Notes under the pieces: model-generated
What the model was told of the DNA's origin: nothing
The model's database searches: none
The model's input: only the letters and a program-made list of their open reading frames with translations
Shown: piece after piece, positions 48,884-58,681 of the stretch
Layout of the letters: every line of letters starts with the position of its first letter
How positions within the stretch are numbered: the stretch's first letter is position 1
DNA from: Spirochaetia bacterium
GTDB taxonomy: Bacteria > Spirochaetota > Spirochaetia > DSM-16054 > Sediminispirochaetaceae
Assembly: GCA_021736475.1 (NCBI GenBank)
Contig: JAIPFV010000004.1
Coordinates: 1 to 64,000, forward strand
Length of the DNA: 64,000 nucleotides
Direction of reading: 5' to 3'
Made by a program: the position numbers and the translations under genes

Positions 48884-49717
48884 ATGCTGAAAATCGGTGA
48901 TTATAATACTCTGAGGGTTGTAAAAATGGCCCGTGGCGGCTGTTATCTTGACGGCGGTTCCCGGGAGATCTATCTTTCTAAAGCCGATACTCCCGCAGGT
49001 ACCGTTCCCGGGGATGAGCTGCAGGTTTTTGTATATAACAACGGCAAAGACAGTCTTGGTGCGACTACACAGGAGCCATTGGCAAAAGTTGGCGATTTTG
49101 CCGCCTTAAAGGTGGTATCGACCGCTGATTTCGGTGCTTTCTTAGATTGGGGTCTTGAAAAAGATCTGTTTGTGCCTAAAAAGAATTGGAATGAACCGCT
49201 CAATGCGGGGGATACGGCGGTGGTGTACCTGCTGCTCGATTATGAACAAACCGGTGTGATCGGTACCTGTCTGCTCGATCCATATTTTGATCCTGATACC
49301 GAAGATCTACAGTTTAATCAGGAGGTATCACTGATAGTCTGGGAGTTTACCAGGCTTGGTGCCAAAGTAGTAATTGATAATCGCTACTGCGGTCTATTGT
49401 ATCGCGGTGAAATTTTCGAACCCCTCAAAATTGGTGACCGGAAGACAGGTTATGTAAAGAAGGTCAGAGAAGATGGACTGGTCGATGTGATTCTCCAACC
49501 CCAGGGATTTTTACCGGCCTCCGAGCAGGCTGCCGAAACAATTATTGACGCCCTCAAACGTGCCGGCGGATCTCTTCCGCTGCATGATAAGAGCGAGCCC
49601 CAGGAGATCTACGATCGGCTGCAGATGAGTAAGAAGCTGTTTAAGAAAACGATCGGAGCCCTTTACAAGGAACAGAAAATTACAATTCACAAGGATGGAA
49701 TAGAGTTAAATTCTTAG
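48884..49717 (+). CDS. cvfB: S1-like RNA-binding protein, CvfB family
   Basis: MLKIGDYNTLRVVKMARGGCYLDGGSREIYLSKADTPAGTVPGDELQVFVYNNGKDSLGATTQEPLAKVGDFAALKVV. Start likely 48884, not 48791. Confidence 0.85.
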   Translation: MLKIGDYNTLRVVKMARGGCYLDGGSREIYLSKADTPAGTVPGDELQVFVYNNGKDSLGATTQEPLAKVGDFAALKVVSTADFGAFLDWGLEKDLFVPKKNWNEPLNAGDTAVVYLLLDYEQTGVIGTCLLDPYFDPDTEDLQFNQEVSLIVWEFTRLGAKVVIDNRYCGLLYRGEIFEPLKIGDRKTGYVKKVREDGLVDVILQPQGFLPASEQAAETIIDALKRAGGSLPLHDKSEPQEIYDRLQMSKKLFKKTIGALYKEQKITIHKDGIELNS

Positions 49718-49735
49718 CATTTTACCACAGTAACT

Positions 49736-50722
49736 TTACCAAAGGGCCTTTGCCGCTTGGATAAAACGCATAACCTCTAATGAATCTTCGGCGCTGGACA
49801 GGGGAGTGTGGAGGGGATCGCGAAGGCTCTTCACTGCATCGGCAAGCATCCCTGAGAAATAGTTGGTGTACCTAATAGCGGGTGCTTCAGCAAGAAGTAG
49901 AGAGCGGTAGTCGCTGTAATAGGGGCTGGGTTTGCTTTCCTCAAAGGCGAATACCCCGTTTCCTACTCTAATCCTCCCGTACTCAAAACTTAACTCAAGT
50001 TCAAACACCAAATGATCCCGCCCGCTGCCGACCTCGATGGAAACCGGCACTGCCCCCGCCTGTCCAAACAGAAACGCAGAGGAAGTGCGGGCGCGCATCG
50101 AACCGTAGCGTTTTTTCAAGGAACAGGTTGTACCGGTTAGGTAATTGACAATATCAATCATATGGGTGCCGTCATGCAGCAGCACATCGCGATGGGCGGC
50201 GCTCTTACCAAAGTAGAGCGTACCGTGCAGGGATAGAAGAGCTCCGTAGCGCTGGGCTGCCACATACTCCTTAACCACCTGGTAGTCCCGTGAATAACGG
50301 CGTTCATGGTTTACCAATATTCGCACTTGCCCGCTGGTATGTTTCCGGACGATAGCTCGGGCATCCCGCAGGTTGTGGGCCAGCGGCTTTTCACAAATTA
50401 CCACCGGCACCTGTGCCCGGACTGCCTTTTGTACCAGCCCGCGGTGAGTGTTCGGGGGAGTGGCAATTGAGAGTATCTCCGGGCGCAGGTTCTTCAGCAT
50501 TGAGTCGAGGGAATTAAAAACTTCAAAAGAGTAATCCGGGGACCACTGGGAGATAAACTGTTGACGAGCTTCGGGCTTTATGTCACAGCCGGCCACCAAC
50601 CGGCAATCTGGATTGTGTATCATTGCACCGGCATGGGTACAGGGCTTCTCACGCAGGGGATCGGTTTCCAAACTGCTCCCAATTCTACCGAGACCTACTA
50701 TTGCACAGGTAATTTCAGACAT
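49736..50722 (-). CDS. Gfo/Idh/MocA-family oxidoreductase
   Basis: 328 aa. CAIVGLGRIGSSLE, LSIATPPNTHRGLVQKAVRAQVPVVICEKPLAHNL. Confidence 0.9.
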   Translation of the reverse strand: MSEITCAIVGLGRIGSSLETDPLREKPCTHAGAMIHNPDCRLVAGCDIKPEARQQFISQWSPDYSFEVFNSLDSMLKNLRPEILSIATPPNTHRGLVQKAVRAQVPVVICEKPLAHNLRDARAIVRKHTSGQVRILVNHERRYSRDYQVVKEYVAAQRYGALLSLHGTLYFGKSAAHRDVLLHDGTHMIDIVNYLTGTTCSLKKRYGSMRARTSSAFLFGQAGAVPVSIEVGSGRDHLVFELELSFEYGRIRVGNGVFAFEESKPSPYYSDYRSLLLAEAPAIRYTNYFSGMLADAVKSLRDPLHTPLSSAEDSLEVMRFIQAAKALW

Positions 50723-50894
50723 TGCAGTAAAGCCTCCCGGAGGCGGATGAGAAGAATCGCTTTCAATGCATAGATATTACAACGCGCGCGAATCGGAGTA
50801 AAGGCAGAATGTGCTTGCTGCTGTCTTTAATCGAATGTATACTGTGGTTCAAAATTGATTCGTATTGATTTAATCTAATGATGAGGGGCTCCCG

Positions 50895-51224
50895 ATGGAA
50901 ATACGTGAGACCGGCTTTTTAAAAGTACTAGCAGATTATTCATTTCCGGAAAAACAAATAGTTATCAATCCAAACGATGGATTTGACCTTGGCTTACTTA
51001 TGACCGAGTCAACGGTTCTCTTATATGTCGGGGGGTCAATTGACGAGGCAATAAACGGAGACGCATCTCCTATTCATGCTCGTCTGTATCAGAAAAATGA
51101 ATGCCGACTCGGTTCGGTTGAGTTGAGCTTAAAGAGTGTAGAGAAAATGGGAGACCCGAAACGGGTCCGTCTCCACCTCATTCCCCAGGAGCCATATTCA
51201 AAGCTGTTGATTTCACCCGAATAA
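50895..51224 (+). CDS. Hypothetical protein
   Basis: 109 aa ORF, RBS-like gaggggctcccg upstream. No recognised domain. Confidence 0.5.
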   Translation: MEIRETGFLKVLADYSFPEKQIVINPNDGFDLGLLMTESTVLLYVGGSIDEAINGDASPIHARLYQKNECRLGSVELSLKSVEKMGDPKRVRLHLIPQEPYSKLLISPE

Positions 51225-51375
51225 GTTCTTGCGTGTACTACAGGCGAAAGCAGCCGGGTTGATGCGCCACAGGATTAGGCTGAATTCTCTGCTTTTTATT
51301 TGCCTCTAGGGCAAAACATTACTATAGTTATAATAAATAGTCAGGCACACTAGTGCAAACTTTTGGAGGAAAAAA

Positions 51376-51564
51376 ATGTCGAAAACAGCGTATAATTGCC
51401 CAGGATGCGGAGACGAAGTTATTGTGGCTGATGGGGGATCAGTGCCCGAGTGCTGCGGAGAACCGATGAAGCAGATCCCTTTGGAGGACTGCACAAAAGC
51501 TCAGAATGCCGAAAGTGCCCGGTTGATGGATGAAGACGGTGCCTGTGATGAGGGTGTAAAATAA
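51376..51564 (+). CDS. Small desulforedoxin/zinc-ribbon-like protein
   Basis: 62 aa. [28 protein letters not shown] resembles the desulforedoxin fold (CxxC...CCGxPM). RBS tggagg. Confidence 0.7.
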   Translation: MSKTAYNCPGCGDEVIVADGGSVPECCGEPMKQIPLEDCTKAQNAESARLMDEDGACDEGVK

Positions 51565-51580
51565 AACGAATAATAGCGCC

Positions 51581-53512
51581 ATGAGCACAGACTCCTCCGT
51601 CAATTTTCTGCCAATGAATATTGATGAGATGCATTCACTCGGATGGGATCAGTGTGATTTTATACTGATCACCGGTGATGCCTATGTGGATCACCCCTCC
51701 TTCGGGGCAGCCCTTATTGGTAGATTACTGGAAGCCGAAGGTTTTCGGGTCGGAATTATTGCCCAGCCGGATTGGAACTACTCAGCATCTCTCCAAATTC
51801 TAGGCAGGCCCCGGCTTGCATTTCTGATTACCTCCGGGAATATGGATTCAATGGTAAATCACTACACTGCCGCCGGTAAGCTGCGGCATAATGATGCCTA
51901 TACACCGGGGGGAGCCTTCGGACAGAGACCCGATCGAGCACTGATTGTGTATTCCAGTTTGGCTAAGGCCGCCTATAAAGGGGTTCCGGTTATTCTGGGT
52001 GGAATTGAGGCTTCTCTGCGCCGCTTATCCCATTATGATTACTGGAGTGATAAGCTCCGTCGTTCAGTGCTGTTAGATTCCAAGGCGGATATCCTGGTGT
52101 ACGGTATGGCTGAGCGGGCTATCCGCAGTATTGCCCACCGGATCGCAGCCGGTGAAGAGCTGCGGTCAATCCGGGATGTACGCGGTACGGTGTATCGGTT
52201 GACGGGAAAAGAAGCTGCAGATGCAGAAGAAACAACAAGCTTCGTGACACTCCCCGCCTTTGAACAGATGCGCAGCGATAAAACTGCATTTGCCCGCAGC
52301 TTTGCCGTCAGAATGCAGAATGCCGACCCCTTTTCAGCCTCAGCCCTGGGGGAGGAGGCCTCCGGACAGTTGCTAATACAGAATCCTCCCGATTACCCCT
52401 TATCGGAAGCTGAACTGGATGCAGTCTATGAGCTTCCCTATGTTCGACAAGCCCATCCGTCCTATCAGGAGCCGATACCGGCGCTGGAGGAAGTGCGGTT
52501 TAGTTTGGTTTCGAGCCGCGGCTGTTTCGGGGGCTGCAGTTTCTGTGCTTTAACCTTCCATCAAGGGCGAATAGTAAAGGGTCGTTCCCATGAGTCTCTG
52601 CTGCGGGAGGCACGGCAGCTTATCTATGATGAAAATTTTAAAGGCTACATTCATGATGTCGGCGGGCCGACTGCAAATTTCCGTCGGCCGGCATGTGCAC
52701 AGCAAAAGCTTCGCGGGGCCTGTGTAGACCGGCAGTGTTTGTTCCCCGAACCCTGCCCACAATTGCAGCCTGACCACGCTGATTACCGGCGGTTACTGCA
52801 AAAATTGCGGGAGCTTCCGGAGGTAAAAAAGGTATTTGTACGTTCGGGCATTCGCTATGACTATTTATTGGCGGATAAAAAAGAGGGGCAGGCCTTTTTA
52901 CGGGATTTGTGCGAGCACCATATCAGTGGTCAGCTGAAAATTGCTCCGGAGCATGTGTCTGATGCGGTACTGCAAAGGATGGGGAAGCCGGGCAGTTCGG
53001 TGTACCGCCGGTTCATGGATGCTTTTGCAGAAACAAACCGGCAGGTGGAGAAAAAACAATACCTAATTCCCTATTTTATTGCAGCTCATCCAGGTTCTAC
53101 CCTGAAGGATGCGGTTGAGCTGGCGGAGTTTTGTCGGGACCAGCACTTTGTTCCTCAGCAGGTGCAGGAGTTTTATCCAACACCTGGGACAGTGGCCACC
53201 TGCATGTACTATACCGGAGTCGACCCTCGCTCCATGGAGGCAGTATACGTTCCGCGGGGCGGGAGGGAGAAGAGAATGCAAAGGGCTCTGCTGCAGTATA
53301 ACCGTCCGGAAAACGCCGCCATTGTGCGGGAGGCTTTGCGCGATGCCGGGCGCAGTGATTTGATCGGCAATGGACCGAAGACTCTGGTGCCCGCTGAGCG
53401 AAGCAGGGGGGGCACTTCCGGCGAGCAAAACAAAAAAGCGACAGCTAAAACACCCAAGGGAACGTCCAAAAAATCTCGCAAAGGAACTCGCAAAGGGCCA
53501 GCGATCCGGTAA
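51581..53512 (+). CDS. YgiQ-family radical SAM protein
   Basis: 643 aa. [26 protein letters not shown] radical-SAM motif; [35 protein letters not shown]-terminus; basic tail. Confidence 0.94.
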   Translation: MSTDSSVNFLPMNIDEMHSLGWDQCDFILITGDAYVDHPSFGAALIGRLLEAEGFRVGIIAQPDWNYSASLQILGRPRLAFLITSGNMDSMVNHYTAAGKLRHNDAYTPGGAFGQRPDRALIVYSSLAKAAYKGVPVILGGIEASLRRLSHYDYWSDKLRRSVLLDSKADILVYGMAERAIRSIAHRIAAGEELRSIRDVRGTVYRLTGKEAADAEETTSFVTLPAFEQMRSDKTAFARSFAVRMQNADPFSASALGEEASGQLLIQNPPDYPLSEAELDAVYELPYVRQAHPSYQEPIPALEEVRFSLVSSRGCFGGCSFCALTFHQGRIVKGRSHESLLREARQLIYDENFKGYIHDVGGPTANFRRPACAQQKLRGACVDRQCLFPEPCPQLQPDHADYRRLLQKLRELPEVKKVFVRSGIRYDYLLADKKEGQAFLRDLCEHHISGQLKIAPEHVSDAVLQRMGKPGSSVYRRFMDAFAETNRQVEKKQYLIPYFIAAHPGSTLKDAVELAEFCRDQHFVPQQVQEFYPTPGTVATCMYYTGVDPRSMEAVYVPRGGREKRMQRALLQYNRPENAAIVREALRDAGRSDLIGNGPKTLVPAERSRGGTSGEQNKKATAKTPKGTSKKSRKGTRKGPAIR

Positions 53513-53555
53513 AATCGGACTTTCCTCAATTGTATTAATACATTATTCTATCTAT

Positions 53556-54821
53556 ATGCAAAAAGAGTCTAAGTTACCCCGTAATTATCCGGCCTTCCTG
53601 TGGCATGCCGTATTCCTATCTATCACGGTTACCTTTACCGAAGTAAACTCTGTGATTCCCGCAATGATCCTTGAGGTTGGGGGCAGTGAAATTCACATTG
53701 GCATTGTGACTGCAATCATGATCGGTGTGCCCCTTATTGCCCAGCTTAACTTTGCCGGCTTTCTACACGGAAAGCGGCGCAAAAAGCCCTATCTGCTAGC
53801 CGGAATTAATCTCCGGGTTTTCTCGCTGGCTTTAATTGCCGTCACCTTAATTGGAGTTGGTCGGCTGACCACCCTGCAGGCGTTGCTGCTGATTTACGCC
53901 GAATTGCTGCTGTTCACAGTTGGCGGGGCCTTTGCAGGCATCTCTTACGTAGATCTGGTTGGGAAAAGTTTTACAAGGGATCTGCGAAAGCGCTTCTTTA
54001 CGCGAAAGCAGATGATCGCCAGTATCGGAATCTTTCTATCTGCACTGATAGCCCGGCAGGTACTGCAGAGCTTCTCTTATCCGCAGAACTATAGCATATT
54101 GTTCGGTGCGGCAGCTGCCGTGCTGCTGATCGCTACCGGCGGGTTCTGGGTGCTGCAGGAACAAGAGGGCGGCGAGAAGCAGCACAGCAGCTATCTGGAG
54201 ACCCTCAAATCAATTCCAGCAGTACTGCGGACGGACCCGAATCTACGAACCTACCTTTGGTTTGTAAACGGTATTGGATTTCATGTTGCTCTGACCCCGT
54301 TCTACGTATCTTTGGCAAAGCATCAATATTTCCTCGATCCGGCACTTGCGGGGAACTTGTTGTTCGTGCAAATTCTTGGAATGATTGCCGCAAGTCTTCT
54401 CTGGCCGCTGGCAGTGAGGCGAGGTGGTTTTAAGCAGGTGTTGAAGGTCTGGGCGAGCCTCTCCTTTCTGCTTCCGCCGGCAGCACTTGTGGTGAGCCGA
54501 TTTTTACCGCTGCCCTTCTACATCGGACTGTTTTTGTTTACTGGTGCGGCTATTAGTGCCCGCAAAGTAAGCCAGGATGCGGTTATTGTAGAACTCTCCA
54601 ATGAGGATAACCGGGTATTGTATACAGCTATTATTGGTACTTTGAATCTGTCAATCGCGATTTTCCCGATTGTTATAGGCACATTTATTGCCGTGCTCGG
54701 CTATGTGCCGGTATTTATCGGCGTAGCACTTTTAGCGGCTGCCGCGCGATGGGTTTTACGGCGCCTTGTATGTCCAGTCGACCGGGAGTTACCCGCAAAT
54801 GGAGTGTTACTGCAGGACTAA
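53556..54821 (+). CDS. MFS-type transporter
   Basis: Start MQKESKLPRNYPAFLWHAVFLSITVTFTEVNSVIPAMIL at 53556. About 12 TM segments. The longer ORF from 53370 overlaps ygiQ. Confidence 0.8.
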   Translation: MQKESKLPRNYPAFLWHAVFLSITVTFTEVNSVIPAMILEVGGSEIHIGIVTAIMIGVPLIAQLNFAGFLHGKRRKKPYLLAGINLRVFSLALIAVTLIGVGRLTTLQALLLIYAELLLFTVGGAFAGISYVDLVGKSFTRDLRKRFFTRKQMIASIGIFLSALIARQVLQSFSYPQNYSILFGAAAAVLLIATGGFWVLQEQEGGEKQHSSYLETLKSIPAVLRTDPNLRTYLWFVNGIGFHVALTPFYVSLAKHQYFLDPALAGNLLFVQILGMIAASLLWPLAVRRGGFKQVLKVWASLSFLLPPAALVVSRFLPLPFYIGLFLFTGAAISARKVSQDAVIVELSNEDNRVLYTAIIGTLNLSIAIFPIVIGTFIAVLGYVPVFIGVALLAAAARWVLRRLVCPVDRELPANGVLLQD

Positions 54822-54874
54822 GGGATAAAAGTGCGGTCAAACCGTGGACAGCCTAAAACAAGGGGCACTGGACT

Positions 54875-54914
54875 GGGGCTGTCGGTTTCCCACTTTATAA
54901 TTACCGAAAGCCCC
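54875..54914. repeat. Long inverted repeat between convergent genes (stem-loop)
   Basis: GGGGCTGTCGGT-16 nt-ACCGAAAGCCCC, 12-bp stem with one mismatch, between the MFS gene (+) and wrbA (-). Confidence 0.6.
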
Positions 54915-54924
54915 GGCCGCTTAA

Positions 54925-55536
54925 CTATTTAGCCAATTTTTTTGCAATTTCTGCCACATGCCGACCCTGGAAGCGAGCTGCATTCAGTTCATTTTCGCTG
55001 GGCATACGGCTTCCGTCACCGCCGGTTATGGTACTGGCCCCGTAAGGGCTGCCCCCGCTCACTTCATCGATGGTGGTTTGTCCCTGATAGGCATAGGGAA
55101 GACCGACTATCACCATCCCATGATGCAGCAGCGTGATCTGTGTGGTAAGGATGGTCGACTCCTGGCCGCCGTGCTGAGTAGCACTGGAGCTCATCACGCT
55201 GCCGACCTTGCCTACCAGTGCACCGCTGGCCCACTGGGGTCCGGTGGAATCGAGAAACATTCGCATCTGACCAACCATATTTCCAAATCGAGTTGGAATA
55301 CCGAAGATCACCGCGTCGGCCCACTCAAGGTCTTCCGGGCCGGCTACGGGTATATCGGCCCACTGCTTCTGTGCCTCCAGGGCTCCTATCTGACCTAGGA
55401 CCTCATCCGACAATAATTCAGGGACACGCATAATTTTCACCTCGCTGCCTTCAACCTCTTCGGCACCGGCAAGGGCGGATTGCGCCATCTGATACATATG
55501 TCCGTAGCTCGAATAAAACAATACTAAAACCTTCAT
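54925..55536 (-). CDS. wrbA: NAD(P)H:quinone oxidoreductase, WrbA type
   Basis: 203 aa flavodoxin-like: [17 protein letters not shown]...[25 protein letters not shown]...[24 protein letters not shown]. Confidence 0.95.
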   Translation of the reverse strand: MKVLVLFYSSYGHMYQMAQSALAGAEEVEGSEVKIMRVPELLSDEVLGQIGALEAQKQWADIPVAGPEDLEWADAVIFGIPTRFGNMVGQMRMFLDSTGPQWASGALVGKVGSVMSSSATQHGGQESTILTTQITLLHHGMVIVGLPYAYQGQTTIDEVSGGSPYGASTITGGDGSRMPSENELNAARFQGRHVAEIAKKLAK

Positions 55537-55556
55537 AAAAAACCTCCTAAAAAATG

Positions 55557-56090
55557 TTATCTCAATTTTTGATTTTCCGACAACTTGGATGTTCTCGGAG
55601 TTGTACCCTGGCTTACAGTCTTGGGTTGGGTTGTCTGGTTATCCGCCCCGTGGCCCAGTCGTTTGGCAAGCCCGGCCAGCAGCTCTAATTCAAATTCATC
55701 CAGTTCAAGGGATGCCAGTGCAAAACTGCGGGCCAGGTGAGGAAAATAATCGCCGATAAGTTTTCGACCCGCGGAAGTCAGCTCGATCAGCCGCTCCCGC
55801 CGGTCCTCATCGCACACACGCCGTTGCACGTATCCGCGCTTTACCAATTTATCAAGGGTGTAGCTGATATTTCCCTTTGTCTTCAAAATTTTCTTGCCAA
55901 TCTCCGCCTGAGTCAGGGGCTCCCGGTGCAGCAGTGCCTCAAGAACCTCAAATTGGGTCATGCTGATCTCCTCCGGTACCGGGGTCCTGCCGAAGGCGGC
56001 AGTCTGCATAGCATCTGCTGCTCTGGTAAGCGCAATAAATGCATCCAGCGCTGCAAGCTCCCGATTATTCCCCTGATAGTGACTGGCCAT
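55557..56090 (-). CDS. MarR-family transcriptional regulator
   Basis: 177 aa. [69 protein letters not shown]. Confidence 0.93.
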   Translation of the reverse strand: MASHYQGNNRELAALDAFIALTRAADAMQTAAFGRTPVPEEISMTQFEVLEALLHREPLTQAEIGKKILKTKGNISYTLDKLVKRGYVQRRVCDEDRRERLIELTSAGRKLIGDYFPHLARSFALASLELDEFELELLAGLAKRLGHGADNQTTQPKTVSQGTTPRTSKLSENQKLR

Positions 56091-56112
56091 ACAAACTCCC
56101 TTAAAAAATGTA

Positions 56113-56128
56113 AGTTCAATTTTGAACT
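56113..56128. promoter_or_regulatory. Palindromic operator-like site upstream of marR-wrbA
   Basis: AGTTCAA-TT-TTGAACT inverted repeat 22 bp upstream of the MarR start codon. Confidence 0.6.
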
Positions 56129-56277
56129 AATACCAACATAATAAAGTTTACTAAAACAATCAAGTTTATATTTTAAAAATGCTCTTCATGAACCCCTCTG
56201 GCCGGCTCGGCAGACGGTCGGGCGCAGCGCTTGCGGATCCTTTCTCTTTCTAATATACCTGTTACTAAGGGGTAGCT

Positions 56278-58500
56278 ATGACTGTGCGCGGCATAAGTTT
56301 ATGGCTGCTGCTCATGTGTATCAGCTGGGCGGCAGTTGCGGAGCAGAGTTCCGATGGGAAGACCATCGGCCTGGCCCTTGCCGGTGGCGGGGCGCTGGGT
56401 TTTGCTCATGCAGGTGTGATTCTTGAGCTGGAAGCAGCAGGGGTGCCCGTTCATTATGTAGCCGGGACCAGCATGGGCAGCATTGCTGCCGCTCTGTATG
56501 CTGCCGGCTACACCGGCGAGCAGATGCGCGAAATAGTAAAAACTACCAACTGGAACGAACTGTTCGTAGATAGTCGTCCCCGCCGTTACCTTAGCTACTA
56601 TGAGAAGCGGGCGGATAAAAGTTTTTTGTTTAATCTGAATCTCTCTCCCGAGGAAGGTCTGCTGGCCTCCGGAGTGTCGGCAGGTCAAAATGTGGTGGAA
56701 TTGATGGACCGCCTGCTGCGAGGTTATGCGCTCTCCGGGTCCTTCGACCGGTTTCCCCGTCCCCTGCGGGTCGTGGCTACAGACTTGATCAGCGGCGAGG
56801 AAGTTATATTTGATAAGGGTGATCTAAAAAGTGCAATACGGGCCAGCATGGCGGTGCCCGGAGTCTTTACACCCCTGAGCTACCATGATCGGCTGTTAAT
56901 TGACGGGGGCTGGGTAAATGTACTGCCCGTAGATGCGGTCCGTAGTATGGGAGCCGATTATATTATAGCCGTCAACCTGAACATTCTCAGCACCTCCGAA
57001 GAGGAGCTTGATTCCCTGCCGGCGGTGCTTACCCAGTCTAGTCACATCCTCCGGCTTCCACGACTAAAGCAGAATTTAGCTCAAGCCGATCTGGTCATTA
57101 ACCCGGATGTCTCCGACTACACAAAGGTAAGTTTTGATAGAGCCCTGGAATTAGTGGAGGAGGGACGCAGGGCTGCCCGAAAGGTCATACCTCAGCTGAA
57201 AGCCTTGGCCACGGAAGCAGCGGAAACCCCCATTTCCAGAGTTCAGCCCGCTCCTAATGCTGATCAAACCATTCATATCACGCGTGTGAGCTATGCCGGA
57301 GAGGAAGCAACTTCTGCCCAACAAACACAGCTGGTAAAACAGCTGCTGGGAGAGACAACCGTCTCTGAGGTGCAGGCTCAGATAAGGCATCTGTACGACA
57401 TCGGCCGCTACGAGTACGTGAGTTACGAGTTACTTCCATACAAAAAAGGGATCGAGCTTGTACTTCATCTCGCCCCCATTGAGAAACCGACAGCGTCCAT
57501 CAGGGCAGGATATTACTTCCGGTCGGAGCCCTTCAGCGGGATCAGTCCCAGCTTTACCCTGCTTTCCAATTTTACTCATTATGGTGCAGGCAAGGAGGGG
57601 ATACGCTGGAGTACGGATTTTTGGTTATCGGAGAACTCAAGCGTACAAACAGAGTATGAGTACCCGCTGGCGGAACCACTGTCGCTCCTCTCATCGCTCT
57701 ATACTGTTTCAAAGCCGCTATTCTCATATCAGGATCGAAGGGTAACATCCACTTACCTTCGCAGGCGCTCTGGGGCATCCCTGGGCATGCGGACTCAGTT
57801 GTTCGATACGATGGAGTTTACTGCTGCCGGCAGGGCCGAGTGGGTAGATGTCTCATTGCGGGAAGGCAGCGACCTTGGTTTGGATTCAAATGTGGGAGAA
57901 ATAGGCTTTTCAGTAGATGGGGTACTGGATAATTTTAACCGTTACCCCTTCCCGACCCGTGGAACAGAGACAGTGCTCAACTATGAGTACCGATATCAGC
58001 CGGAAACAGGACTCACTTATAACACTGCCTCATTTGAACAACAGTATTACATTGAACTTCCGGCCGAAGGGACCTTCGGTATAGGATACAAACTGGCCAC
58101 CGACCTGGATAGCGACGCTCCGTCATACTGTCATTCCTCTCTTGGGGGGTTCGGCAGTTTTGCAGGATTACATGACCAGGAGCTGACCAGCCGGCACAGC
58201 GCAGTCTATTCTTCACAGCTGCGTATTCCACTATTTCCACTACCGATAGGTTTTGGTGATATGGTGTACGGATCGCTGCGGGGAAACATTGGAAATGTGT
58301 GGGATGAAGATGTGCTGGAGCTGCTCCGACAACAACCCGATTTTATTGTCGGTGGCAGTATCGGCCTTTCGGCCGATACTATTTTCGGCGAACTCCATTT
58401 ACATTTTGCCCTGGCCACCGGGGATAAGCCTGCCGAAGATGCACTGCGGTATGCAGTCTACCTTGTGCTCGGCAACGGAGGCTTTAACCCGTTTCAATAG
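56278..58500 (+). CDS. Patatin-like phospholipase with POTRA and beta-barrel (type Vd/PlpD-FplA-like)
   Basis: 740 aa. Signal peptide; GGGALGFAHAG oxyanion loop; GTSMG nucleophile elbow; LIDGGWVN catalytic Asp; POTRA-like ITRVSYAGEEATSAQQTQLVKQLLGE; C-terminal beta-rich outer-membrane domain. Confidence 0.88.
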   Translation: MTVRGISLWLLLMCISWAAVAEQSSDGKTIGLALAGGGALGFAHAGVILELEAAGVPVHYVAGTSMGSIAAALYAAGYTGEQMREIVKTTNWNELFVDSRPRRYLSYYEKRADKSFLFNLNLSPEEGLLASGVSAGQNVVELMDRLLRGYALSGSFDRFPRPLRVVATDLISGEEVIFDKGDLKSAIRASMAVPGVFTPLSYHDRLLIDGGWVNVLPVDAVRSMGADYIIAVNLNILSTSEEELDSLPAVLTQSSHILRLPRLKQNLAQADLVINPDVSDYTKVSFDRALELVEEGRRAARKVIPQLKALATEAAETPISRVQPAPNADQTIHITRVSYAGEEATSAQQTQLVKQLLGETTVSEVQAQIRHLYDIGRYEYVSYELLPYKKGIELVLHLAPIEKPTASIRAGYYFRSEPFSGISPSFTLLSNFTHYGAGKEGIRWSTDFWLSENSSVQTEYEYPLAEPLSLLSSLYTVSKPLFSYQDRRVTSTYLRRRSGASLGMRTQLFDTMEFTAAGRAEWVDVSLREGSDLGLDSNVGEIGFSVDGVLDNFNRYPFPTRGTETVLNYEYRYQPETGLTYNTASFEQQYYIELPAEGTFGIGYKLATDLDSDAPSYCHSSLGGFGSFAGLHDQELTSRHSAVYSSQLRIPLFPLPIGFGDMVYGSLRGNIGNVWDEDVLELLRQQPDFIVGGSIGLSADTIFGELHLHFALATGDKPAEDALRYAVYLVLGNGGFNPFQ

Positions 58501-58534
58501 GTCCTTCGGCACAGCAGATAGTACTCGCATAAAG

Positions 58535-58633
58535 ATGGGTACAATACCGGTATTTAAGCCACAAGAAGTGGCCAAAACATTACAAAATCTTGTATTTAAT
58601 GAAGTAAGACAAAGGGGCTCACATAAACAATAG
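58535..58633 (+). pseudogene. Truncated HicA-like toxin remnant
   Basis: MGTIPVFKPQEVAKTLQNLVFNEVRQRGSHKQ* matches the N-terminal half of HicA (kexvxxLxxlGFxxvRQrGSHxxxRH). A stop replaces the expected next residue, then the frame reads RHED. No HicB neighbour. Confidence 0.65.
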
Positions 58634-58681
58634 CGTCATGAGGATGTAATAAAATAAACTGATCTTGTTGCCTGCGATCAG

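Noticed and set aside
53370-53555. N-terminal extension of the MFS transporter
   Set aside because: Overlaps the conserved-frame basic tail of the ygiQ gene; transporter sequence starts at 53556.
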